Shown in pieces: positions 46,616 to 55,206 of a stretch of 64,000 nucleotides of DNA (positions are counted from its first letter, which is position 1; every line of letters starts with the position of its first letter). Under the pieces are notes generated by a model, which saw nothing but the letters and a program-made list of their open reading frames with translations, made no database searches and was not told the origin of the DNA. This stretch comes from Flavimaribacter sediminis (GTDB lineage: Bacteria > Pseudomonadota > Alphaproteobacteria > Rhizobiales > Rhizobiaceae), in contig NZ_JAICBX010000002.1 in the NCBI RefSeq assembly GCF_019492055.1, positions 992,001 through 1,056,000 on the forward strand, read 5' to 3'. The position numbers and the translations under genes are program-made.

Positions 46616-47229
46616 AGTTCGTCGCTCGTGACGAATTTGACGCCCTTTTCCTTCATGTCCGCCATCGCAGCCGCCAGCGAGCCGTCCAGATCGATATGAC
46701 GGCAGGCGTCCGTGACCAGGACGACCGAGAAGCCTTCCTTGATTGCGTCGATCGCCGAATAGTAGACGCAAAAATCGGTTGCTAGCCCCGTGACGTAGAC
46801 CGTCTCGACGGCCCTGTCCTTCAGGTAGCCGCTCAGGCCCGTCCGCGTCGTGCGGTCGTTTTCGAAAAAGGCGGAATAGCTGTCTATTTCGGGCCTCATG
46901 CCCTTCCGAATGACCAGATCGGCCCTGTCGGTGTCGAGATCCTCGTGGAACGCGGCGCCTTCGCTGCCCTGGACACAGTGGCGCGGCCACATCACCTGAT
47001 CGCCATAATGAACCTCGGTCACACTGAACGGTTCGACGCCCTGATTGTCGGCAAAGGACATATGGTCGGCCGGGTGCCAGTCCTGCGTCAGCACGCGAAG
47101 CGGAAATCGGTCCTGTATGCCGTTAATCACCGCAGCGACCGCGTGTCCTTCCTCGACCGCCAAAGCGCCGCCGGGACAGAAGTCCTTCTGGACGTCAATG
47201 ATCAACAGTGCGGATGTGTCGTCTATCAT
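46612..47229 (-). CDS. pncA: Nicotinamidase (PncA-type isochorismatase-fold amidase)
   Basis: This enzyme hydrolyses nicotinamide to nicotinate and ammonia. The 205-residue protein has the complete PncA site: Asp12 in IIDVQKDFCPGGALAV, Lys109 in VIRKGM and nucleophile Cys154 in VTGLATDFCVYYSAID. The metal-site segments are TQDWHPADHMSFA (Asp50, His52) and WPRHCVQG (His84). The frame is open upstream, but MIDDTSALLIIDVQ matches the family. It lies 23 nt downstream of the MarR-type regulator gene on the same strand and faces away from the molybdenum hydroxylase operon, which places nicotinate as the likely pathway substrate. Confidence 0.88.
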   Translation of the reverse strand: MIDDTSALLIIDVQKDFCPGGALAVEEGHAVAAVINGIQDRFPLRVLTQDWHPADHMSFADNQGVEPFSVTEVHYGDQVMWPRHCVQGSEGAAFHEDLDTDRADLVIRKGMRPEIDSYSAFFENDRTTRTGLSGYLKDRAVETVYVTGLATDFCVYYSAIDAIKEGFSVVLVTDACRHIDLDGSLAAAMADMKEKGVKFVTSDEL

Positions 47230-47252
47230 GCGGGTCACAGCTCCCTTGCGTG

Positions 47253-47738
47253 TCACTGCAGTTTTGACAGAAGCTGGAGAAACATCAACCGCTCCTTTTC
47301 GCTGAGCGGCGCCAACGTTTCGTCCGAAATCATACGGGCCGGCTCCACGCAACTGGCGTACAGTTCCTCGCCCTCCGCGGTCGCCTTCACGAATAGCCGC
47401 CGCTGATCGTTGGCGTCTTTGACCGTGGTGACAAGTCCGCGCCGGCGCAGCCGATCGATCACGCCCTTTATCGTGGCCGCATCCATGGCTGTTCGGCGAC
47501 CGAGCTCGTTTTGCGAGGCGGCGCCCAGTTCGCACAGCTTGGCGAGCGCGGCGAATTGCGTCGGCGTCAGCTCCGGAATGCGTGAGGCGAAAATGCCGAG
47601 GTGGCGCTGGCTTGCCCTGCGCATGATGAATCCAACCTGTTCATCCAGGACGTAATCCTGCCAAACGGCGTTTTGTCGTGTCTCGCCCATCGCGCCCCGA
47701 TCCGACTGTTGCGTGTAATAAGACGTTTCCCATTCCAT
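47253..47738 (-). CDS. nicR: MarR-family regulator, NicR/BpsR-like
   Basis: This winged-helix regulator of about 161 residues has VLDEQVGFIMRRASQRHLGIFASRI at the N-terminus, a recognition region TAMDAATIKGVIDRLRRRGLVTTVKDANDQRRLFV, and a C-terminal dimer helix. To my memory this closely follows NicR of Pseudomonas and BpsR of Bordetella, MarR repressors of nicotinate degradation that respond to 6-hydroxynicotinate. Starts at 47765, 47738 and 47690 are possible; 47765 would overlap operator B, so 47738 was chosen. It is co-directional with pncA and divergent from the hydroxylase operon. Confidence 0.82.
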   Translation of the reverse strand: MEWETSYYTQQSDRGAMGETRQNAVWQDYVLDEQVGFIMRRASQRHLGIFASRIPELTPTQFAALAKLCELGAASQNELGRRTAMDAATIKGVIDRLRRRGLVTTVKDANDQRRLFVKATAEGEELYASCVEPARMISDETLAPLSEKERLMFLQLLSKLQ

Positions 47739-47765
47739 ATTGACACCATAAGGCTGTGGGCGCAA

Positions 47766-47789
47766 AATCTATTTGTATACTAATGAATT
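47766..47789. promoter_or_regulatory. Operator B: palindrome between nicR and the molybdenum hydroxylase operon
   Basis: The 24-bp partial palindrome centred on GTATAC contains TTTGTATACTAATGAATTT, matching operator A at all but one base. It lies between the regulator start and the TTG start at 47818, where one bound regulator could control both divergent units. Confidence 0.8.
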
Positions 47790-47817
47790 TTGTCGCAGCC
47801 GATCGGAGAAAAAGGCT

Positions 47818-48681
47818 TTGGACTACTACCGGCCGGACAAGACCGAAGACGCCCTTTCCTGGCTTGCATCCCGTGTCGGCCAGTCCCGAACAATTGCGGC
47901 CGGATGCACAGATCTTCTTGCGGCGACGCCAAATTCCAGCCTCTCAGGTCCCGTGCTCGATCTTACCGGCGTCAATGAACTTCGCGGCATTGTGGAACAG
48001 CCGAACGCCTGGCGGATCGGCGCCGCCACGACCTGGACAGATATAATCCGTCATCCCCTGCCGCCCGCATTCGATGCGCTAAAACTGGCCGCCCGGGAAG
48101 TGGGTTCCGTCCAGATCCAGAACGCGGCGACGGTTGCCGGAAACCTTTGCAACGCCTCACCGGCGGCCGACGGCGCGCCGTGCCTTCTCGGCCTCGACGC
48201 CTCGGTGGAGATCGCATCCATCGCGGGCGTTCGGACCCTGCCGCTCGCCGAATTCATCGAAGGTCCGCGACAAACTGCGCTCCGCCCGGACGAAATTGTC
48301 AGCGCCATCGTGATCCCGAAGACAGCAGCCTGTGGCGTCTCGACCTTCCTCAAGCTCGGCGCTCGCAAATATCTGGTGATTTCGATCGCCATGGTCGCTG
48401 CGCGGCTGGTCATCGAAGCCGGCGTGGTTTCTGACGCGGCGATCGCCGTCGGCGCGTGCAGCCCTGTGGCGCGGCGTCTCGATACGCTGGAAACACGACT
48501 GAAAGGACAGCCGGCCAATGCGGCTCTGGCGTCGCTCGCAACCGATGAGCTGGTCGCCGAATCCCTTTCGCCGATCGACGATGTTCGAGCCGACGCCGCC
48601 TATCGCAGCCATTCGGCGGCCGAACTGGTGCGACGGGCAATCGTAGCGATCGCCACGCCGGGAGCGGAGATCGCCGCATGA
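47818..48681 (+). CDS. FAD-binding subunit of a molybdenum hydroxylase (CoxM/NdhF-like)
   Basis: This 287-residue FAD subunit is of the xanthine dehydrogenase/CO dehydrogenase medium-chain type. It has the FAD-contact segments TIAAGCTDLLAATPN near residue 26 and TVAGNLCNASPAADGAPCLLGLDA near residue 105, and a C-terminal CODH flavoprotein domain. The start is TTG at 47818 with GGAG nine nt upstream; the frame is open upstream to 47773 only because it reads through operator B. It overlaps the fused Fe-S/Mo gene by four bases. It passes electrons from ring hydroxylation to FAD. Confidence 0.88.
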   Translation: MDYYRPDKTEDALSWLASRVGQSRTIAAGCTDLLAATPNSSLSGPVLDLTGVNELRGIVEQPNAWRIGAATTWTDIIRHPLPPAFDALKLAAREVGSVQIQNAATVAGNLCNASPAADGAPCLLGLDASVEIASIAGVRTLPLAEFIEGPRQTALRPDEIVSAIVIPKTAACGVSTFLKLGARKYLVISIAMVAARLVIEAGVVSDAAIAVGACSPVARRLDTLETRLKGQPANAALASLATDELVAESLSPIDDVRADAAYRSHSAAELVRRAIVAIATPGAEIAA

Positions 48682-51425
48682 ACATCCACCATGCGCAAAT
48701 CAGGCTGACGGTAAACGGCGAAGGCCGTTCCCTGAGTTCGTCGCCGGCAACGCGCCTGAGCGATGTTCTGCGCGAAGAACTGAGCCTGCCCGGCACGAAG
48801 AGCGGTTGCGACGCCGGCGACTGCGGCGCCTGCACGGTGCTCGTGGATGGCGAACCGGTCTGTTCCTGTCTGACGCCTGTCGCGCAGATGACCGGCAAAT
48901 CGGTGCGGACTATCGAGGGGCTGCAGACCGAAACCCTGTCGGCCCTGCAGGAATCCTTCCTGCGCCACGGCGCGGCCCAGTGCGGCATCTGCACGCCGGG
49001 CATGCTGATAGCTGCGACCGCGCTCCTCGAAGACCACCCCAAGCCTGACCGGAAAGAGGTGGAGGATGCGCTGGGCGGCGTGTTGTGCCGCTGCACCGGA
49101 TACAGCAAGATCGTCGAGGCGGTTTGCGGCGCCCACGCGCTAAAAGAAAGAGCGCCGGCGCCTTCCGCCGGAGCCGCCATCGGATCACGAATCGAACGGC
49201 TCGACGGCCACGACAAGGTCGCAGGGACAGAGAGGTACGGCGCGGATGACTGGCCCGCAGGCGGTCTTCTGGTGCGCGCGATCCGCTCGCCGCACAATCA
49301 TGCGCATTTCCGCTTCGGCGACATCGAGGCGTGGATAGCCAGGAAAGACGGCGTCGAGGCGGTGTTCACCGCCAGCGACATACCCGGTGAAAACAGTTAC
49401 AGCGTGATCCCGGCCTTCGCCGACCAGCCTGCGCTTGCCGAAAGTTGCGCGCGATTTGCCGGCGAGGCCGTGGCAATCGTGGCCGGAGATCCCGAAATCA
49501 TTCGTGATCTCGATCTGTCGGACTTCCCTGTCGAATGGGATGCGCAAACACCGTTGATGGAACCGGCGGAAGCGCGCGATGCAGCGGCTGCGAGAATTCA
49601 TGCTGATCGCGAGGGCAACATCCTGATTGCCGGAAAGGTCGTGACCGGCGATGCAGACGCCGCTATGGCTGGCGCCGCCTATACGGCCCGCGCAGAATTT
49701 TCGACCGGCTATGTCGAACACGCCTATATCGAACCTGAGGCGGGATCGGCCTGGATGGACGGCAACGTGCTGACGATCCGCGCCTGCACCCAGGCGCCGC
49801 ATATGGATCTTCAGGACACCTCCCGCGTCCTGGGTCTGCCCAACGGCGCGCTGCGCATCATTCCAGCCGCGGCGGGAGGCGGATTCGGCTCGAAGCTCGA
49901 CGTATCGCTGCAACCGCTGATCGGGTTGGTGACCCTTAAAACAGGTCGTCCGTGCCGCATGGTCTTTACGCGGCAGGAATCCATGGCTTCGACGACGAAA
50001 CGCCATCCATCGATCATGGCGGCGACGATCGGCGCAGACGCCGAAGGCCGAATCCAGGCCATGCGTTTCGACGGTGATTTCAACACCGGCGCCTATTCGA
50101 GCTGGGGCCCGACCGTGGCGGTGCGCGTTCCGGTGCACGCCACCGGCCCGTATCGAACGCCGAACTACCACGCCGTGGCGCGGGCGGTTCACACACACGG
50201 ACCGGTGAGCGGCGCGTTCCGCGGTTTTGGCGTGCCGCAGGCCGCCCTTATCCAGGAACTGCTCTATGAAGACATCGCCGAGGCCGGCGGTTTTGATCGG
50301 CTGGAATTGCGTCGGCTCAACGCGCTGCGGGATGGCGACCATTCTGTATGCGGACAGGAGATGAACGGCGCCGGCATTGCCGAATGCCTCGATGCGCTTG
50401 TCCCGCACTGGAAACAGGCGCTGGAGGAATGCGAAAGCTCCAACGCTGCATCTGAGACGATGAAGCGGGGCGTCGGCGTCGCCTCCTGCTGGTACGGCTG
50501 CGGCAATACCGGGCTTTCGAATCCTTCGACGGTGCGTCTGGGGGTCACGTCCGAGGGGCGGCTGAAACTGCATCAGGGCGCGACCGACATCGGTCAGGGC
50601 TCCAATACGGTGATCACCCAGATCTGCGCCGATGCGCTCGGCGTTCCGATCGACCGGTTCGAACTTGTCGGCCCCGACACGGCGCTGACGCCTGACTGCG
50701 GAAAGACGTCCGCCTCGCGCCAGACCTATGTCACCGGCAAGGCGGCTGAAAAGGCGGGCGCGGCGCTGCGCGAACAGATCCTGCGCTTCAGCAACCGGGC
50801 CGCCGACGCCAGGATCGAGATCGATCCCGGTTCCGGCGTTATTCGCGTCGTCGATGACGAGACGACGCTGATCGCGGTTTCCGATATGGAGCCGAACGAG
50901 TTGGGCTACTGCCTTTCAGCCGAGGAGACCTACGATCCGCCGACGGTTGGCCTCGACGAAAACGGACAGGGAATCCCCTACGCCGTTTACGGCTATGGCG
51001 CCCAGATGGCGGTTGTGGACGTCGACACCGCGCTCGGCCGCGTCTATGTCCGTCGCGTTGTCGCGGCGCACGATCTCGGCCGCGTCATCAATCCGATGCT
51101 TGCCGAAGGCCAGATAGAGGGCGGCATAGCGCAGGGACTCGGTATGGCCCTGATGGAAGAATATCTGCCGGGCCGCACAGCCAATCTGCACGATTATCTC
51201 ATCCCCACCATCGGCGACATACCGGACATCGAGACGATCTTCATCGAAAAGCCCGATCCGGAAGGACCGTCCGGCGCCAAGGGACTCGGAGAACACGCGC
51301 TGATACCGACGGCGCCAGCCATACTGAACGCAATCCGGCATGCCTGCGGCGCGCGGCTGACGCGGCTTCCCGCGCTGCCCCACCGTGTTCTGGCGGCCAT
51401 CCGCGCCAAAGAGACCACATCATGA
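48678..51425 (+). CDS. Fused 2Fe-2S and molybdopterin subunit of a molybdenum hydroxylase (candidate nicotinate dehydrogenase)
   Basis: This 915-residue fusion has two parts. Residues 1-160 form a CoxS-type iron-sulfur module with two 2Fe-2S sites: Cys44, 49, 52 and 64, then Cys102, 105, 137 and 139. The rest is a xanthine-dehydrogenase-type molybdopterin domain with AAAGGGFGSKLDVSL, SGAFRGFGVPQ, GATDIGQGSNTVITQI and the catalytic-Glu motif GAKGLGEHALIPTAPAI near the end. With the FAD subunit it should hydroxylate an N-heteroaromatic ring with water as oxygen donor. The nicotinamidase and 6-hydroxynicotinate reductase-like neighbours suggest nicotinate to 6-hydroxynicotinate. In many relatives the two parts are separate genes. 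Confidence 0.88.
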   Translation: MNIHHAQIRLTVNGEGRSLSSSPATRLSDVLREELSLPGTKSGCDAGDCGACTVLVDGEPVCSCLTPVAQMTGKSVRTIEGLQTETLSALQESFLRHGAAQCGICTPGMLIAATALLEDHPKPDRKEVEDALGGVLCRCTGYSKIVEAVCGAHALKERAPAPSAGAAIGSRIERLDGHDKVAGTERYGADDWPAGGLLVRAIRSPHNHAHFRFGDIEAWIARKDGVEAVFTASDIPGENSYSVIPAFADQPALAESCARFAGEAVAIVAGDPEIIRDLDLSDFPVEWDAQTPLMEPAEARDAAAARIHADREGNILIAGKVVTGDADAAMAGAAYTARAEFSTGYVEHAYIEPEAGSAWMDGNVLTIRACTQAPHMDLQDTSRVLGLPNGALRIIPAAAGGGFGSKLDVSLQPLIGLVTLKTGRPCRMVFTRQESMASTTKRHPSIMAATIGADAEGRIQAMRFDGDFNTGAYSSWGPTVAVRVPVHATGPYRTPNYHAVARAVHTHGPVSGAFRGFGVPQAALIQELLYEDIAEAGGFDRLELRRLNALRDGDHSVCGQEMNGAGIAECLDALVPHWKQALEECESSNAASETMKRGVGVASCWYGCGNTGLSNPSTVRLGVTSEGRLKLHQGATDIGQGSNTVITQICADALGVPIDRFELVGPDTALTPDCGKTSASRQTYVTGKAAEKAGAALREQILRFSNRAADARIEIDPGSGVIRVVDDETTLIAVSDMEPNELGYCLSAEETYDPPTVGLDENGQGIPYAVYGYGAQMAVVDVDTALGRVYVRRVVAAHDLGRVINPMLAEGQIEGGIAQGLGMALMEEYLPGRTANLHDYLIPTIGDIPDIETIFIEKPDPEGPSGAKGLGEHALIPTAPAILNAIRHACGARLTRLPALPHRVLAAIRAKETTS

Positions 51426-52888
51426 GCGCTCCCGCCAATCTCGCCCAGGACAAGACACGTCCTGAAAAGATCCGCTGCGACGCCTGCCCCGTCATGTGCT
51501 ACATCGCCGAGGGGCGCACCGGCGCCTGCGACCGCTACGCCAACGAAAACGGCCGGATCGTGCGCTGCGATCCGTTGACGATCCTCGACAAGCGAATCGC
51601 CGAGGGAGGCCCGATCAAGCCGTTCCTCAAATCGGAGTGGGACGGAACCCTGTTCAACGACGAGGAAGTGGCTGTCACCGCCGTCGGCGCCGGCACCACC
51701 TATCCCGACTACAAACCGGCCCCGTTTATCGTCAGCCGCGCCGTGGACGGCGCCGATTTCGTCACCGTGGTGTCGGAAGCGATCTTTTCCTACTGCGGCG
51801 TCAAGGTGAAAATCGACACCGACCGGCATCTTGGCGCGGAAGGGGCCATCGTGCGCGCCGAAGGCGAGGCCGTCGGCCTGGTGATCACCAGCGAATACGG
51901 TTCGCAAATGCTGTCGCTCGGCGGCGTCGACCACCTGACAGGCGGATCGAAGGCGGAAGGCCGCGCCACCTGCAAGGCGATGATGGACCTTTGCAACAAA
52001 CTGCCCGTGGAGCTTTCCATCGATGGCGGATCGACGGTCATCGTCCAGGCCGGCAGGCCGCCCATTGTCGACGGCAAGGAAGAATTCCGCATGCGGGTCG
52101 GCTGCGGGTCGGCGACGATCGGCATGTTCGCATCGCAGTGGAAAGGACTGGTCGACGAAGTAGTGATTGTCGACGATCACATTACCGGCGTCGTCTCGGA
52201 GCATCAGGCGGGCAAGGTCATCGGCTGGCCCGACACCGGCGTCAAGATTCTCGGTCGGCGATCGACCCCCGGTCGCTATTTCCAGGTCGCCGAGCCGGGG
52301 CTCGGCTGGGGCGGCACGAATATCGAGGACCCGCTGACAATCCTCGGCCCCTGGAATGCGAAGAAGGGAGCACGGCCGGGGCTCACCCTGCTGATGGTGT
52401 CCACCACCGGCGAGCAGTACGAATTTTACGTCCTCGATGACGATCTCCAACCACAGCGCAAGCCCCTGCCCGAAGCGTTGATGCCCAGCGTGAAGCTTAT
52501 CGAGGAGAATTGCGAGCCGTCGCTCTGCACCGTTCTTTTCATGGGCGGCGCCGGCGGATCGCTACGGTCCGGCGTCACCCGCAATCCGGTGCGGCTTACA
52601 CGATCCGTGCACGACAATGCGACGACCATTACCTGCGGCGGCGCCGACGCCTATGTCTGGCCTGGCGGTGGAATCACCATCATGGTCGACGTCATGGACA
52701 CGCCCGACAACGCCTTCGGTTATGTACCGACGCCGGCTCTCGTCGCGCCCATCGAGTTCACCATGCGACAGGAAGAGTACCAGTCCCTCGGCGGCCACAC
52801 GGACGCCGCGCGATCGCTTGCCGACGTGCTCGAAAAGGGCGGCGAATATGGCGACGATTTTCGGGCTGTCGGCAAACAGAGGCGCTGA
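51422..52888 (+). CDS. hnr: 6-Hydroxynicotinate reductase-like iron-sulfur protein
   Basis: I recognise this 488-residue protein as the family named for Hnr of Eubacterium barkeri, which reduces 6-hydroxynicotinate to 1,4,5,6-tetrahydro-6-oxonicotinate with reduced ferredoxin. An N-terminal cysteine cluster, Cys19, 22, 26, 36 and 49 (RCDACPVMCYIAEGRTGACDRY), fits an Fe-S site. Gly-rich segments follow (VGAGTTYPDYKPAPF, FMGGAGGSLRSGV, CGGADAYVWPGGGIT). It overlaps the hydroxylase gene by four bases and precedes the UPF0280 gene by one base. The ferredoxin reductase encoded at 54.3 kb could supply electrons. The family assignment is from memory, and the substrate is inferred from context. Confidence 0.75.
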   Translation: MSAPANLAQDKTRPEKIRCDACPVMCYIAEGRTGACDRYANENGRIVRCDPLTILDKRIAEGGPIKPFLKSEWDGTLFNDEEVAVTAVGAGTTYPDYKPAPFIVSRAVDGADFVTVVSEAIFSYCGVKVKIDTDRHLGAEGAIVRAEGEAVGLVITSEYGSQMLSLGGVDHLTGGSKAEGRATCKAMMDLCNKLPVELSIDGGSTVIVQAGRPPIVDGKEEFRMRVGCGSATIGMFASQWKGLVDEVVIVDDHITGVVSEHQAGKVIGWPDTGVKILGRRSTPGRYFQVAEPGLGWGGTNIEDPLTILGPWNAKKGARPGLTLLMVSTTGEQYEFYVLDDDLQPQRKPLPEALMPSVKLIEENCEPSLCTVLFMGGAGGSLRSGVTRNPVRLTRSVHDNATTITCGGADAYVWPGGGITIMVDVMDTPDNAFGYVPTPALVAPIEFTMRQEEYQSLGGHTDAARSLADVLEKGGEYGDDFRAVGKQRR

Positions 52889-52889
52889 G

Positions 52890-53744
52890 ATGCAACGCGC
52901 GTCTGCGGCGATGCTGCCCGATGGCCGGCGCATGCACCTGCATCACGGGCCGATCGACCTGATTGTTGAAACCGTTGGCGGAGACCAACAGGCCGCCTAT
53001 CGGCGGGCCGCAGAGCGGTTTGAAAGCTTGCTTGACGAACTGGTGAGCGAGTTGACCGAACTACGCTGTCAGGCTGACGCCGATCGGCGGTTCCGGGGAG
53101 CCGTGGCCGCAAGAATGCAGAATGCTGTCGCCCCTTTCACCAGGGAGTTCATAACGCCAATGGCGGCGGTCGCCGGCGCCGTCGCTGACGAAATTCTCGG
53201 CGCGTTGCTGGATGGCGGCGAATTCTCCAAGGCCTATGTCAACAATGGCGGCGACACAGCCTTCCATCTGACAAAAGGCGAGACGATCCGCGCCGTCGTC
53301 GCAAACGATCATCCCGCCGGAATCGCAGTTGACGCCCGGCAACCCTGGCGTGGCGTCGCCACGTCAGGCTGGCGGGGCCGTAGCCATTCGCTCGGAATCG
53401 CCGACAGCGTGAGCGTAGTCGCCGCCGATGCGGCGCGCGCCGACGCCGCGGCAACGATGATCGCGAACCAGGTCGATCTGCCGGGGAATACAAAAATCAA
53501 ACGTCAGCCGGCCTGCGCGTTGTCCCCCGACAGCGATCTCGGAGACCTACTCGTGACCACCGGCGTCGCGCCGCTTGATGAAACGGAAGCAATCGAAGCT
53601 CTCGACAACGGTCTCCGCTACGCCGACATTCTGGTTTCCGAAGGCCTTGTCGGAGGCGCAATCCTGATCCTGGACAGACAGGTGCGCATGACGCAGGCCT
53701 CACATGCGCTTTTTCACACCGAGGGGGAAATGACCCATGCCTGA
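52890..53744 (+). CDS. UPF0280 family protein (ApbE-like fold)
   Basis: This 284-residue protein shows the UPF0280 signatures PMAAVAGAVADEIL near residue 90 and AYVNNGGDTAFHL near residue 115, with TSGWRGRSHSLGIADSVSV further on. The family has no firm function, but its fold is related to ApbE flavin transferases. The gene is one base after the Hnr-like gene and overlaps the next by eight bases, so the three are made together. A role in flavin attachment or maturation of the reductase is a guess. Confidence 0.82.
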   Translation: MQRASAAMLPDGRRMHLHHGPIDLIVETVGGDQQAAYRRAAERFESLLDELVSELTELRCQADADRRFRGAVAARMQNAVAPFTREFITPMAAVAGAVADEILGALLDGGEFSKAYVNNGGDTAFHLTKGETIRAVVANDHPAGIAVDARQPWRGVATSGWRGRSHSLGIADSVSVVAADAARADAAATMIANQVDLPGNTKIKRQPACALSPDSDLGDLLVTTGVAPLDETEAIEALDNGLRYADILVSEGLVGGAILILDRQVRMTQASHALFHTEGEMTHA

Positions 53745-54318
53745 ATTCAAGATCCGCAAGACCATGATCTTCATCGAGGAGATCGTTCACGACGGCGGGC
53801 CTGTCTCCGCAAAGCCGCGCAAGCGCGGCGCAATCATGGCGCTGGTGAAGAACCCCTTCGCTGGGCGCTATCACGAGGAACTGCAGAGCGCCATGGATGA
53901 TCTGAAGCCGCTGGGACTCATGCTCACCGACAGGCTCATCGAGGCATTGGGTGGTCCGGATGGAATCGACGGCTTCGGCAAGGGCGCTATCGTCGGCGAA
54001 GCCGGCGAACTCGAACACGGCGCGCTGTGGCATGTTCCGGGCGGCTACGCCATGCGGGAACGTCTCGGCGATTCCAAGGCAATCGTGCCTTCCTGCAAGA
54101 AAGTGGGCGGCGTCGGAACGCGGCTCGACATTCCCCTCGGCCACATCAACGCCGCATACGTGCGCAGCCATTTCGACGGGATCGAGGTTGGCGTGCCGGA
54201 CGGACCGAAGGCGGACGAAATCCTGTTCGCGCTCGCCATGAGCAAGGGTCCGCGCGTCCACAACCGGATGGGCGGTCTGGCGGCAGAGGACGTCAAGGGA
54301 GAGGACGGCCTGCGCTGA
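53737..54318 (+). CDS. 'Amino acid synthesis' family protein (PF06684-like)
   Basis: This 193-residue protein begins MPEFKIRKTMIFIEEIVHDGG. It carries the family segments NPFAGRYHEELQSAMDDL, GFGKGAIVGEAGELEHGALWH and RVHNRMGGLAAEDVKGEDGLR. The Pfam name is historical; no enzyme activity is established that I know of. It repeatedly accompanies Hnr-like and UPF0280 proteins, so a step or assembly role in N-heterocycle breakdown is likely. It is the last gene of the plus-strand operon and is convergent with the ferredoxin reductase gene. Confidence 0.8.
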   Translation: MPEFKIRKTMIFIEEIVHDGGPVSAKPRKRGAIMALVKNPFAGRYHEELQSAMDDLKPLGLMLTDRLIEALGGPDGIDGFGKGAIVGEAGELEHGALWHVPGGYAMRERLGDSKAIVPSCKKVGGVGTRLDIPLGHINAAYVRSHFDGIEVGVPDGPKADEILFALAMSKGPRVHNRMGGLAAEDVKGEDGLR

Positions 54319-54336
54319 TCAGGCCGTGAATACAGA

Positions 54337-55182
54337 TCAGTCGACGAAAGCGCGCTCGACCACATAGCTGGACGGGCGATTGTTCGATCCCTCGTCGAAG
54401 CCGCGCGCGTCGAGCATCGTCTTCAGATCCTGGATCATCGCCATCGAGCCGCACAGCATCACCCGGTCGGTTTCCGGATCGAGTTGTTCCATGCCCAGTT
54501 TCGCAGCCATGGCGCCGGTTTCGATCAGCGTAGTGATGCGTCCCATGACGGGGCTTTCTTCCTGCGTGGTCGTCGGGAAGTGGACGAGCTTCTCACTGGC
54601 TTCCTCGCCGACCAGCGGGTCGTTTTTCGCGATATCCGTCAGATCGTAGCCATATTTCAGTTCGGCGATCTGGCGACACGTATGGGTGAGGATGACCTTT
54701 TCAAACTTTTCGTAGGTCTCCGGATCGCGGACGACAGAGGCGAAAGGCGCGATGCCAGTGCCGGTGGAAAGCAGGAACAGGCGCTTGCCTGGCAAAAGGG
54801 CGTCGAGAACCAGCGTTCCAGTCGGCTTCTTGCGCATGAGGACTGTGTCGCCCGGCTGGATCTTTTGCAGATGCTCGGTCAGCGGACCATCCGGAACCTT
54901 GATGGAAAAGAACTCGAGCTCTTCGTCCCAGGAAGGGCTGGCGATGGAATAGGCGCGGAACACCGGCTTGTCGCTGTTCGGCAGGCCAATCATCACAAAT
55001 TCGCCGGAGCGGAAGCGGAAACTCGCCGGACGGGTGATCCTGAAACGGAAAAGCCGGTCGGTATAGTGCTGGACCTCCACCACCTTTTCGGCAAAGACGT
55101 TTTTCGGCAGTTCGAATATCTGTCCGCTGCCAGGCGTTCCGTTCGTCTGCTGATCCATATCGGTTGCGACCCGTGCTTCCAT
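54337..55182 (-). CDS. fpr: Ferredoxin-NADP reductase (bacterial Fpr type)
   Basis: This 281-residue FAD enzyme moves electrons between NADPH and ferredoxin or flavodoxin. The FAD motif RFRSGEFVMIGLPNSDKPVFRAYSIASP lies near residue 60, the NADP-binding LFLLSTGTGIAPFASVVRDPE near residue 135, and VMLCGSMAMIQDLKTML near the C-terminus, ending in AFVD. Starts at 55182 and 55158 are both plausible. Operator C lies just upstream, and the Hnr-like operon converges on it, which suggests it supplies low-potential ferredoxin for ring reduction; a general redox role is the alternative. Confidence 0.9.
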   Translation of the reverse strand: MEARVATDMDQQTNGTPGSGQIFELPKNVFAEKVVEVQHYTDRLFRFRITRPASFRFRSGEFVMIGLPNSDKPVFRAYSIASPSWDEELEFFSIKVPDGPLTEHLQKIQPGDTVLMRKKPTGTLVLDALLPGKRLFLLSTGTGIAPFASVVRDPETYEKFEKVILTHTCRQIAELKYGYDLTDIAKNDPLVGEEASEKLVHFPTTTQEESPVMGRITTLIETGAMAAKLGMEQLDPETDRVMLCGSMAMIQDLKTMLDARGFDEGSNNRPSSYVVERAFVD

Positions 55183-55206
55183 TGCTGCTTTTTCCCGTGA
55201 CGCGTT

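Noticed and set aside
47773-47817. Start of the FAD subunit at TTG 47773, and of hyuA at TTG 39462
   Set aside because: Both codons lie inside the palindromic operator and give the same MYTNEF peptide by sharing operator DNA. Better starts with ribosome sites lie downstream.
49185-50573. A 462-codon minus-strand open frame
   Set aside because: It is antisense to the molybdenum hydroxylase subunit, whose Mo-site motifs confirm the plus-strand reading.
51422-52888. Barbiturase/cyanuric acid hydrolase (oxidative pyrimidine route) as an explanation for the operon
   Set aside because: The protein is about 120 residues longer than that family, lacks its repeated Ser-Gly-Gly motifs and has an N-terminal cysteine cluster that fits an Fe-S reductase. 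The nicotinamidase and MarR type also favour nicotinate.
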